The position numbers were made by a program, and so were the translations under genes. 64,000 nt of DNA from Kribbella sp. CA-293567 (lineage in GTDB: Bacteria; Actinomycetota; Actinomycetes; Propionibacteriales; Kribbellaceae). The stretch's first letter is position 1. Each line of letters begins with the position of its first letter. Below the pieces are notes generated by a model. It saw nothing but the letters and a program-made list of their open reading frames with translations. It did no database searches and had not been told where the DNA came from. The stretch is taken from NCBI RefSeq assembly GCF_027627575.1, contig NZ_CP114065.1, positions 930,001 through 994,000 of the forward strand. The letters run 5' to 3'. Below, piece by piece: positions 8,096 to 15,311 of this stretch.

Positions 8096-9064
8096 TCACC
8101 GGGCCGACCGGTGCTGCTGACTGGCGAAGTAGGCGACCTTCCGGGCCCGCATCACCTCGCCGAGCGGCCGATGAGCGACGAGGGCGTTCCAGGGGTCGAA
8201 CTTGGCGGCGTCGACCTCCTCGTCGAAGGCCGGCTCGGCGTGCTGACGCGGGATCGTCAGGCGGCCGACGGTCAGGTACGGCGCGTCCCAGGTGGCCGAG
8301 GCGTCCTCGATCGGGGTGCGCTGTTCGTCGGTGAAGAACTGCACCTGCAGGGCGTAGGTCAGCGGAGCCTGGTCGAGGCGCTGGTAGATGTCCGCGGCCC
8401 AGTCGTCGGCGGCCTGCGGATTCACCTGGCCGGACGCGGCGGCCAGTTTCACGCGGACGGCGTACGAGCCGAAGGCGAGTGGGGCGGCGGTGAAGAAGTC
8501 CTGGGTGGCGAAACCGCTGAAGGGTTCGTTGAGCGCGGTCCGGACCTTCTTGAGTCGTGGGATCAGGCCGGGGTTCCTGAGCAGCCGGAGCGCGAGCTTG
8601 CCCGGCGTACTGCCGCCGGTGGTGACCACGGTGGTGAAGTCCTCGCTGGTCGCCGAACTGAAGTGCTCGTGGTTGATCATCGCGAAGTCCTGCGACACCG
8701 CCTCGCCGCCGAGCGCCGCCCGGCCGCCGACCCCGAGCACCTTGACCGAGAAGCCGCGGATGTCCGGCGTACTGTCCGGGGCGCGGTTGAAGCCGCCGTT
8801 GGAGAGCCGGATCCAGGCGTCGTATTTGTCGGGAACCGCGAACAGACCCTGCTTCGCGTACGCCGGCAGCTCGCCCGGCACGTCCAGCGTCGCGCGAAGT
8901 GCCGCGACCTGCTTGCGGTGCAACGCCCGCCCACCGCCGAACTTCTCGTCCTTCCGCTCCTGCAACTCCACGAACGCCCGGCCCTGCTGCTCGTGCCGCT
9001 CGCCTTCCCCGGGCTCGATCACTTCACACCACTCAGTACTCGGCTCGGCCACGACAGCTCCCAT
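8096..9064 (-). CDS. Catalase-fold family protein
   Basis: Protein of 322 residues resembling the small catalase-like proteins found in actinobacteria and proteobacteria. Recognisable features are an RALHRK segment early on, the WIRLSNGGF and DIRGFSVKVLG blocks, and a QDFAMINHEHF stretch corresponding to part of the catalase barrel. It is much shorter than true monofunctional catalases (about 480 or more residues), so catalase activity is doubtful; a heme or lipid peroxide role is possible. The ATG at 9062-9064 (MGAVVAEP) is preferred over a TTG at 9121, though neither has a strong ribosome site. It lies upstream of lanKC on the same strand with a 241-base gap, so membership in the lanthipeptide operon is not supported. 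Confidence 0.75.
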   Translation of the reverse strand: MGAVVAEPSTEWCEVIEPGEGERHEQQGRAFVELQERKDEKFGGGRALHRKQVAALRATLDVPGELPAYAKQGLFAVPDKYDAWIRLSNGGFNRAPDSTPDIRGFSVKVLGVGGRAALGGEAVSQDFAMINHEHFSSATSEDFTTVVTTGGSTPGKLALRLLRNPGLIPRLKKVRTALNEPFSGFATQDFFTAAPLAFGSYAVRVKLAAASGQVNPQAADDWAADIYQRLDQAPLTYALQVQFFTDEQRTPIEDASATWDAPYLTVGRLTIPRQHAEPAFDEEVDAAKFDPWNALVAHRPLGEVMRARKVAYFASQQHRSAR

Positions 9065-9131
9065 CGGGTGGATCCAGCGGTCCCACCCAGTATCCGCCTC
9101 CCAAAACGTTGCGCCAGGCAACTGCCCACGG

Positions 9132-10196
9132 CTAGGCCGGGTAGGTCTGGATCTCGGTGGCTTTGAGGGTGGCGTGGAGGTGCTGGCCGGGGGTGAGGTG
9201 GAGGTCGGCCACCGCGGCGGTGGTGATGTCGGCGAGGAGCGTGGTGGGGGCGGGGGAGGTGTGGGGGGCCAGACGGACTCGGACGGTGTGGGCGTGTTGC
9301 TCGATGCCGACCACCTGCATGGGCCAGCTGTTGCGGGGGGTGCCGGTCGGGCGGTCGGGGTAGAGGCTGACTGCCGCGGGTGGGAAGGCGACGTGGACCG
9401 GGCCGTGGGCAGGGGAGGCGATGGTGATCGAGCCGCCGTTGTCGAGGGCGACGTGGGTGCCGGCCGCGGTACCGCGGTAGAGGTTGAGGCCGACCAGTTG
9501 GGCGACGTACTCGGTGCGGGGACGGCGGGCGATCTCGGTGGGTGGGCCTGCTTGGACGATCTGGCCGGCTTCGACGATGACCAGGCGGTCGGCGAGCACC
9601 ATCGCGTCGAGCGGGTCGTGGGTGACCAGCAGGGTGCGGCCTTCGTAGCGGCGGAGGTGGTCGGCGAGCTCGGCGCGGACGTGCAGGGTGGTGCTGGCGT
9701 CTAGGGCAGCCAGGGGCTCGTCCAGGAGCAGCAACTCGGGGGAGGTGGCCAGGGCACGGACCAGGGCGACGCGTTGGGCCTGACCGCCGGAGAGGGAGCG
9801 CGGGCGGCTCTTCGCGTACTGCGAGAGGCCGACCGCGCCGAGCCAGCGGGCTGCCTCGGCGCGGGCCGTGTGCTTGTCGGTGCCCCGGGCGCGGAGGCCG
9901 AAAGCAACGTTCTCCAGCGCGCTGAGGTGGTCGAAGAGCAGGTAGTCCTGGAACACGACTCCGATCGGGCGGCGGTCCGCCGAGCGGAAAACCCGGGGAG
10001 GTGCGTCCCAGAGGTCGTCGCCAAGGCGGATCTGGCCGCCGGTGATCGGGAGCAGACCGGCGATGGCGCGCAGGGCGGTGGTCTTGCCGGCGCCGTTCGG
10101 GCCGAGGAGCGCCACCACCTCGCCCGGCTCGACGGTGAGTTCGAGGTCGAGCCGGAAGGCATCGCGGGTGACCTGCAGGTCGGCGTACAGGGTCAT
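9132..10196 (-). CDS. modC: Molybdate ABC transporter ATP-binding protein
   Basis: ATPase of 354 residues that powers molybdate (possibly tungstate or sulfate) import. Walker A GPNGAGKTT at about 32-40, signature LSGGQAQRVAL, Walker B LLLLDEPLAALD and a C-terminal TOBE-like oxyanion-binding region (from about 280) are all visible. ATG at 10194-10196 overlaps the modB stop (ATGA). Last gene of the mod operon. A TOBE domain plus the ModA/ModB neighbours make molybdate the best substrate call. Confidence 0.9.
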   Translation of the reverse strand: MTLYADLQVTRDAFRLDLELTVEPGEVVALLGPNGAGKTTALRAIAGLLPITGGQIRLGDDLWDAPPRVFRSADRRPIGVVFQDYLLFDHLSALENVAFGLRARGTDKHTARAEAARWLGAVGLSQYAKSRPRSLSGGQAQRVALVRALATSPELLLLDEPLAALDASTTLHVRAELADHLRRYEGRTLLVTHDPLDAMVLADRLVIVEAGQIVQAGPPTEIARRPRTEYVAQLVGLNLYRGTAAGTHVALDNGGSITIASPAHGPVHVAFPPAAVSLYPDRPTGTPRNSWPMQVVGIEQHAHTVRVRLAPHTSPAPTTLLADITTAAVADLHLTPGQHLHATLKATEIQTYPA

Positions 10197-10999
10197 CGGA
10201 GACCGCCGATCCAGCGTTCGCGGAGACAGGCCAGTACGACGACCGAGACCGCCAGCAGGACGATGCTGAGCACCACGGCCACGTCGGGATCGGTCTCGAG
10301 TGCGAGATAGACCGCCAGTGGCATCGTCGTCGTACGGCCGGGGAGGTTGCCGGCGAAGGTGATGGTGGCGCCGAACTCGCCGAGAGCCCGGGCCCAGCAC
10401 AGTACTGCGCCCGCGACGACCCCCGGCGCGATCGACGGCAGGGTGACGCGGCGGAAGGTCAGCCAGCGGCCGGCGCCCAGCGTCGCGGCGGCTTCCTCGT
10501 ACCGCGGATCGGCCGCCCGGAGCGCGCCCTCCACCGAGATGACCAGGAACGGCATCGCCACGAACGCCTCCGCCACGATGACACCGGCGGTCGTGAAGGG
10601 CAGCGAGAACCCGAACCAGAGGTCGAGGTGCTCACCGATGAGCCCTCGCCGTCCCAGGACAAGAAGGAGCGCGACGCCACCGACCACGGGCGGCAGCACG
10701 AGAGGCACGGTCACCAACGCGCGGATGAGGCCGCGGCCCGGCAGTTCGGCCCGCGCCAGCAGCCAGGCCAGCGGGATGCCCAGCAGCAGACAGAGAACGG
10801 TCGCGCTGCTCGCGCACAGCAGCGACAACCTGAGTGCCTGCCAGACCTCGGCGCTGAACAACCGCGAAGGCAGTGTCGACCACGGTGCTTGAGCGAGCAG
10901 ACCGGCGAGCGGCACCAGCAAGAACGCCAGCCCGAGGAGCGCAGGCAACAGCAGCACAACAGGCAGCCGCCCACCGATCCGCTGCCGCCGTGCTTTCAC
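10193..10999 (-). CDS. modB: Molybdate ABC transporter permease
   Basis: Inner-membrane permease of about 268 residues with a hydrophobic N-terminus (PVVLLLPALLGLAFLLVPLAG) and several further membrane helices. A cytoplasmic EAA-type loop (EEAAATLGAGRWLTFRRVTLP) is the contact site for the ATPase. I use GTG at 10999; a TTG nine bases upstream is also possible. It follows modA by 13 bases and overlaps modC by four, so the three are one transcription unit importing molybdate for molybdenum-cofactor enzymes. Confidence 0.9.
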   Translation of the reverse strand: MKARRQRIGGRLPVVLLLPALLGLAFLLVPLAGLLAQAPWSTLPSRLFSAEVWQALRLSLLCASSATVLCLLLGIPLAWLLARAELPGRGLIRALVTVPLVLPPVVGGVALLLVLGRRGLIGEHLDLWFGFSLPFTTAGVIVAEAFVAMPFLVISVEGALRAADPRYEEAAATLGAGRWLTFRRVTLPSIAPGVVAGAVLCWARALGEFGATITFAGNLPGRTTTMPLAVYLALETDPDVAVVLSIVLLAVSVVVLACLRERWIGGLR

Positions 11000-11012
11000 G
11001 GTTGGCAAGGTC

Positions 11013-11762
11013 TCACGGAGTCTCGAATCCTGCCGAGGCGAGGACTGCCTTGCCCTCGGTGGACAGGACGTAGTCGACGAAAGCCTTGGCGCCGTCCGGG
11101 TTCTTCGCCTTGGTCAGAGTCGTGATCGGGTAGGTGCTGATCGCCCGGTCGGCCTCGGGGAAGACGATGCCGTCCACCTTCTCCTTGGCCGAGAGGACAT
11201 CGGTCCTGTAGACGAGAGCCGCGTCGACCTCGCCCAGGCCGACCTTCGTCAGGGCCGCCTTGACGTCCTTCTCCAGGGTGTCCGGCCGGGGAGTCAGGGC
11301 GGCGGCGTCGAAGACCTTCTTGGCAGCCGCGCCGCAGGGGACCTCGACGGCACAGAGGGCGATCTTGCGGTCCTGGTCGGCGAAGTCCTTCAAGCCGGTG
11401 ATCTTGCCGGGGTTGCCCTTCGGGACCGCGATCTCCAGCTTGTTCTTCGCGAACGTGGTGGCGGTGCCCTTGCCGGTCACGTCGTCCAGGTTCTTCGGCG
11501 CGGCCGAGGCGAAGACGTCGGCCGGCGCGCCCTGGTTGAGCTGAGTGGCGAGCGCCGAACTGCCGCCGAAGTTGAAGACCACCTCGACGCCGGGATGCGC
11601 GGCCTCGAAGTCCTTGCCGAGCTGGGTGAAGCTTCCCGTCAGTGAGGCCGCGGCGAAAACCGTGATCGTGCCCGAGGATGCTGCCGGGCCGTCGTCACCG
11701 CAGCTCACCAGGGCCAAGGCGGCGGCAACGGTCAGAGCGGCGGCGACCGTACGACGGAACAT
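11013..11762 (-). CDS. modA: Molybdate-binding lipoprotein
   Basis: Periplasmic-type binding protein of 249 residues anchored as a lipoprotein: the signal peptide ends in LVSC (lipobox, Cys near residue 22). The mature part begins ITVFAAASLTGSF and contains NFGGSSALATQLNQGAPADVFASA, both diagnostic of ModA proteins. The ATG (11760-11762) overlaps the regulator stop by one base (TGATG); a GTG one codon upstream is an alternative. Captures molybdate for ModBC. Confidence 0.93.
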   Translation of the reverse strand: MFRRTVAAALTVAAALALVSCGDDGPAASSGTITVFAAASLTGSFTQLGKDFEAAHPGVEVVFNFGGSSALATQLNQGAPADVFASAAPKNLDDVTGKGTATTFAKNKLEIAVPKGNPGKITGLKDFADQDRKIALCAVEVPCGAAAKKVFDAAALTPRPDTLEKDVKAALTKVGLGEVDAALVYRTDVLSAKEKVDGIVFPEADRAISTYPITTLTKAKNPDGAKAFVDYVLSTEGKAVLASAGFETP

Positions 11763-12166
11763 CACGCCTCCGGGATCTCGACGACGACGTGCGTGGACTT
11801 GATGGACGCGACGGCGACCACCCCCGGCTCCAGGCCCAGCTCGTCGGCCGCCTCCCGGCTCATCAGCGAGACGACCCGGAACGGACCGGCCTGCATTTCC
11901 ACCTGAGCCATCACCCCGTCCTTCACCACCCGGGTGACGATGCCGCGCATCCGGTTGCGTGCCGACGCCGCCGTGGTCGAGCCAGGCTCGGGCGACTCCG
12001 CCAACTGCTGCGCGAAGGCGGCCAGCTCAGCCCCCTCGACCGCCATCCGCCCGCCCTCCTGAACGGCGGGCAACCGCCCTTGTTCGACCCAGCGCCGCAC
12101 GGTGTCATCGCTGACTCCGAGCAACGCGGACGCCTCACTGATCCGCAAATTCGGCACGAACACCAT
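11762..12166 (-). CDS. HTH-TOBE molybdate-responsive regulator (ModE-like)
   Basis: Protein of 134 residues with an N-terminal excisionase/MerR-type helix-turn-helix (ISEASALLGVSDDTVRRWVEQGRLPA) and a C-terminal molbindin (TOBE) domain (SARNRMRGIVTRVVKDGVMAQVEM... to the end). This pairing is common at the head of actinobacterial mod operons and differs from the E. coli ModE layout. First gene of the mod operon, immediately before modA, with an ATG start at 12166. It probably senses molybdate and represses or tunes the operon; DNA target not shown. Confidence 0.85.
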   Translation of the reverse strand: MVFVPNLRISEASALLGVSDDTVRRWVEQGRLPAVQEGGRMAVEGAELAAFAQQLAESPEPGSTTAASARNRMRGIVTRVVKDGVMAQVEMQAGPFRVVSLMSREAADELGLEPGVVAVASIKSTHVVVEIPEA

Positions 12167-12207
12167 CTTATCGCCGCAGATGCGCGCCCGGCCAGAGAAT
12201 ATCGCTT

Positions 12208-12228
12208 ACGCTCCGCCAACGTGAGCGT
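12208..12228. promoter_or_regulatory. Inverted repeat in the mod / acyl-CoA oxidase divergent region
   Basis: ACGCTC (12208-12213) and GAGCGT (12223-12228) flank a 9-base spacer in the 102-base gap between the mod operon and the divergent acyl-CoA oxidase-like gene. It could be the operator for the HTH-TOBE regulator. It does not match the enterobacterial ModE box. Confidence 0.3.
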
Positions 12229-12268
12229 CGTTACGGCTGAGCGGACGGCCGCGGCATAGGTTGGGCCT

Positions 12269-14209
12269 ATGAGCACGGTGCTGCGGGAGTATCTGGACGG
12301 GCCGCACAAAGCGGCACGGGATCTGGTCCGGGACGGGCTGGCGGCGAACGCCGGGCTGCTCGACGCCGGACTGGAGCTGAGCCGGGCGGAGTACCGGGAC
12401 AAAGTGCTCGAGGTGCTGCAGCAGATCACCGCCGAGGGGCACACCGGTCGCGGTTTCCCGAAGGAGTACGGCGGGCAGGGCGACCTGGGCGGCTTCCTGG
12501 CCGGGTTCGAGACGCTGGCCTTCGGGGACCTGTCGCTGATGATCAAGGCCGGCGTCCAGTTCGGCTTGTTCGCCGGCGCGATCCTGCACCTGGGCACCGC
12601 CCGGCACCACGACGAGTACCTCAACGACGCGATCGAGGGCCGATTGCTCGGCTGCTTCGCGATGACCGAGACCGGTCACGGCTCCAACGTCCAGGCTCTC
12701 CAGACGACGGCGACGTACGACCCGGCGTCCGAGGAGTTCGTTATCCACACCCCGACCGCGGCGGCCCGCAAGGACTACATCGGCAACGCCGCCCGGCACG
12801 GCCGGATGGCCGCGGTCTTCGCACAGCTCGTGGTCGGCGGCGAGACCCATGGCGTGCACTGCCTGCTGGTCCCGATCCGTACGCCGGACGGCGACCCGCT
12901 GCCCGGCGTCGCGCTCTCCGACTGCGGCGCCAAGCTGGGCCTGAACGGCGTCGACAACGGCCGGATCGTCTTCGACCAGGTCAGGGTCCCGCGCACCGCG
13001 CTGCTGGACCGCTACGCCCAGGTCGATGCGGAGGGCAACTACAGCAGTGAGATCGAGAATCCGGACCGGCGCTTCTTCACCATGCTCGGCACCCTGGTGC
13101 AGGGACGGGTCTCGGTCGGCGGCGCGGCGATCAACGCGAGCAAGGTGGCCCTCACGATCGCGATCCGGTACGCCGATCGCCGCCGCCAGTTCGGTGCGCC
13201 CGGCAGCGCGGACGAGTCGTTGCTGCTGGACTACCGGATGCACCAGCGCCGGCTGCTGCCGTTGCTGGCCCGCACCTACGCCCTGCACTTCGCCCAGGCC
13301 GAACTGGTGGACGAGTTCGTCCGGATCTTCGGCGGTGACGGCGAGGGGCTGGCCGAGAAGGGCGAACACGACCAGCGCGCGCTGGAGGCGCAAGCGGCCG
13401 GCACCAAGGCGCTGGGGACCTGGCATGCGACCGAGACGATCCAGATGTGCCGCGAAGCCTGCGGTGGCGCCGGCTACCTGGCGGAGAACCGGCTGTCGAC
13501 CCTGAAGGCGGACACCGATGTGTTCACCACCTTCGAGGGTGACAACACCGTGCTGCTGCAACTCGTCGCCAAGGGTCTGCTGACCAACTACCGGGAGTCG
13601 TTCGGCAAGCTCGACCCACTCGGGATGGCCCGGTTCATCGCCGGCCAGGCGGTGGAGGTCGCGGTCGAGAAGACCGCGCTGCGGACCCTGATCGAGCGGC
13701 TGCGGGACGCCGTACCGAACCGCAACGACCTGGCCGACCCGGATGCCGGGCTGCGGGACGACGCCTACCACTGCGGCCTGCTCAGGTTCCGCGAGGAGCA
13801 TATGCTGGCCGGCGTGGCCCGGCGGCTGAAGCGCGGCATCGACGACGGGGTGGACCCGTTCGAGGCGTTCAACCGGTGCCAGGACCATGTCATCGCGGCC
13901 GGCCGGGCCCACGTCGAGCGGGTGGTGCTGGAGGCGTTCCTGGCTGCCGTACAGGCTGCGCCGGAAGGTACCGCGCGGGATCGGCTGAAGGAGCTCTACG
14001 ACCTGCACGCGCTCGCGACGATCGAGGCCGAGCGGGCCTGGTACATCGAGCACGGGCGGCTGTCCGGCGCGCGGTCGAAGGCGATCACGGCGCTGGTGAA
14101 CGAACTCTGCGGCGCCGTCCGTCCGTACGCCGGGGAGCTGGTGGACGCGTTCGGCGTACCGGGCGCGGCGGTCGAGGTGCCGATGGTTGTACCGTTTCAG
14201 CATGAGTGA
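12269..14209 (+). CDS. Acyl-CoA oxidase/dehydrogenase-like flavoenzyme
   Basis: FAD enzyme of 646 residues, the length of acyl-CoA oxidases and longer than the usual ~380-residue dehydrogenases. Motifs: AMTETGHGSNVQALQTTATYD (FAD/substrate region), REACGGAGYLAENR, and TFEGDNTV, whose Glu423 sits where the catalytic base of acyl-CoA oxidases is found. The C-terminal ~200 residues form the extra helical domain of the oxidase group. It would introduce the 2,3 double bond in beta-oxidation; whether the electron acceptor is oxygen or a flavoprotein cannot be read from sequence. Start ATG at 12269. The stop overlaps the next gene by eight bases. Confidence 0.85.
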   Translation: MSTVLREYLDGPHKAARDLVRDGLAANAGLLDAGLELSRAEYRDKVLEVLQQITAEGHTGRGFPKEYGGQGDLGGFLAGFETLAFGDLSLMIKAGVQFGLFAGAILHLGTARHHDEYLNDAIEGRLLGCFAMTETGHGSNVQALQTTATYDPASEEFVIHTPTAAARKDYIGNAARHGRMAAVFAQLVVGGETHGVHCLLVPIRTPDGDPLPGVALSDCGAKLGLNGVDNGRIVFDQVRVPRTALLDRYAQVDAEGNYSSEIENPDRRFFTMLGTLVQGRVSVGGAAINASKVALTIAIRYADRRRQFGAPGSADESLLLDYRMHQRRLLPLLARTYALHFAQAELVDEFVRIFGGDGEGLAEKGEHDQRALEAQAAGTKALGTWHATETIQMCREACGGAGYLAENRLSTLKADTDVFTTFEGDNTVLLQLVAKGLLTNYRESFGKLDPLGMARFIAGQAVEVAVEKTALRTLIERLRDAVPNRNDLADPDAGLRDDAYHCGLLRFREEHMLAGVARRLKRGIDDGVDPFEAFNRCQDHVIAAGRAHVERVVLEAFLAAVQAAPEGTARDRLKELYDLHALATIEAERAWYIEHGRLSGARSKAITALVNELCGAVRPYAGELVDAFGVPGAAVEVPMVVPFQHE

Positions 14210-14819
14210 GCCGATTGAGCCCGCATCGGCCGCCGAGGCCGCCCGCGAACTGGCGAAGGTCCTGCTGGAGCAAGCCGACGCCCTGGACCTGCACGACCTG
14301 CGGGCCACCACCGCGATCGAGAACGTCCGGGTCCAGGCCCGGGTGCTCGCCGACGCGGTGCACGAGCGGGGCTGGGGAGACATCTTCCTCGGGATCGACT
14401 CCTACGATCCCGACGAGCTGGACGACCTGCCGCTGGGACCGGACGACTTCGACGACCCGGACGACTACCGTGAGATGGTCGAGCGCGGCGAGATGGACGA
14501 ACTCGACCAGGAGTTGATCCCGGAGAACGGTATCCGGCTCAGCTACCAGGCGCGCTACGACTTCGTGGTGACCGATCCGGAGGCGTTCGTCGCCTACGTC
14601 CGCGGCCGCGCGGACGAGGCCCAGAACGACGAGGTGATCGACGACATCGAGGACGCCCGCTCGGCCTTCGAGCTGCTCGGCTACCTCGACGGTCTCGGCT
14701 CCAAGGACTACGACACCGTCGGCCTCACCCCGGCCGGCGGCGAGGAGTCGCACAAGGTGGTCGAGTTCTCCCTGTGGGACCTGGACCCGACCCGTCGCGA
14801 CGACACCTACCCGTACTGA
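14202..14819 (+). CDS. Acidic hypothetical protein
   Basis: Protein of 205 residues I do not recognise. It is strongly acidic, with a dense Asp region around 65-95 (SYDPDELDDLPLGPDDFDDP), and has no signal peptide or membrane segment. An alpha-helical N-terminus (EAARELAKVLLEQADAL) is followed by alternating acidic blocks. The ATG lies inside the end of the acyl-CoA oxidase-like gene (overlap of eight bases), implying translational coupling. Codon use matches its neighbours, which supports a real gene. Function unknown. Confidence 0.8.
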   Translation: MSEPIEPASAAEAARELAKVLLEQADALDLHDLRATTAIENVRVQARVLADAVHERGWGDIFLGIDSYDPDELDDLPLGPDDFDDPDDYREMVERGEMDELDQELIPENGIRLSYQARYDFVVTDPEAFVAYVRGRADEAQNDEVIDDIEDARSAFELLGYLDGLGSKDYDTVGLTPAGGEESHKVVEFSLWDLDPTRRDDTYPY

Positions 14820-15009
14820 TCGTTGCCTTGGCCCCCTAATCGGGGAGCCCGGCGCCGAATCTGGTTGAGCGCTGGATTGTTGTTGCGTGAGGCAACTTCC
14901 GCGGCAACTCGCTACCAGTGAGTACGGACAGCGACGACAGATCTACGCAGCGTGGCTCTGTCCTAGATCAATGCAAATGTTGGAGCCCGCTGCTGGCGGC
15001 GCTGTGCCA

Positions 15010-15248
15010 CGCCGTGACAACGTTCTGTTGTCAGCGACGGACGGGTCGCCGGCAAAGGCTCAGGCGGAACCACCACTCCCGTCCGCGACCGGACTTTACC
15101 TCCCCTGCCGGTCACGGAACGAGTTGTGGATCCTCCTGCTTCGGGCCGCTCGCCCTCTCGGGGCAAAGCAGAACGCCGGCCGTGTCGCCGGGGCGCCGGT
15201 CGCCAGTGAGGTGGTGACCGACGCCCGACGCGGTCGGCGTTTCTTTTT
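15010..15248 (+). ncRNA. Candidate structured RNA ending at a plus-strand terminator
   Basis: Pairing segments follow one another: TGACAAC/GTTGTCA, then CGGACGGG (15038-15045) with CCCGTCCG (15078-15085) enclosing GGCAAAGGC, then TGCTT/AAGCA enclosing GCCC/GGGC near 15137-15170, and finally a terminator hairpin with a T run. The order resembles a small RNA or an orphan leader. I could not match it to a known riboswitch or RNA family, and the gene that follows is on the opposite strand. Promoter not identified. Confidence 0.3.
15221..15248 (+). terminator. Intrinsic terminator (plus strand)
   Basis: ACGCC(C)GAC pairs with GTCGGCGT across a 3-base loop, with one bulged C, and is followed directly by TTCTTTTT. 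This is a standard rho-independent layout on the plus strand. The nearest upstream plus-strand gene ends 400 bases away, so it may end a long 3' UTR or a separate small RNA. Confidence 0.6.
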
Positions 15249-15293
15249 CCCGAAGTACTGGTTGACATCTGGGGACCAGTACTTCGGGAAAAA
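15244..15293. repeat. Perfect 19-bp inverted repeat downstream of fbiC
   Basis: TTTTTCCCGAAGTACTGGT (15244-15262) and its exact complement (15275-15293) flank a 12-base loop. On either strand the T run is at the 5' side and the A run at the 3' side, the reverse of a terminator. It sits 19 bases from the fbiC stop and overlaps the T run of the plus-strand terminator. It could be a transcription-blocking hairpin, a protein-binding palindrome or a remnant of a mobile end. Confidence 0.8.
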
Positions 15294-15311
15294 CCCTTGC
15301 TGGGTCGAGGT

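Larger units (their letters stand above)
14820..15311. other. 492-base non-coding stretch with multiple hairpins
   Basis: No convincing gene lies here; short open frames lack ribosome sites and family features. The stretch contains a GGCCCCC/GGGGAGCC hairpin after the acidic gene (about 14830-14849), a GTTGC/GCAAC hairpin near 14882-14896, TGACAAC/GTTGTCA (15015-15033), a CGGACGGG/CCCGTCCG long-range stem (15038-15045 with 15078-15085), a plus-strand terminator (15221-15248) and a perfect 19-bp inverted repeat (15244-15293). Confidence 0.6.

Noticed and set aside
15010..15220. Glycine, c-di-GMP or cobalamin riboswitch in the structured stretch
   Set aside because: GGCAAAGGCTCAGGC looks superficially similar to pieces of these aptamers, but the remaining conserved segments are missing and no plus-strand gene follows.
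15244..15293. Reading the 19-bp inverted repeat as a bidirectional terminator
   Set aside because: T runs lie on the 5' side and A runs on the 3' side on both strands, the wrong polarity.
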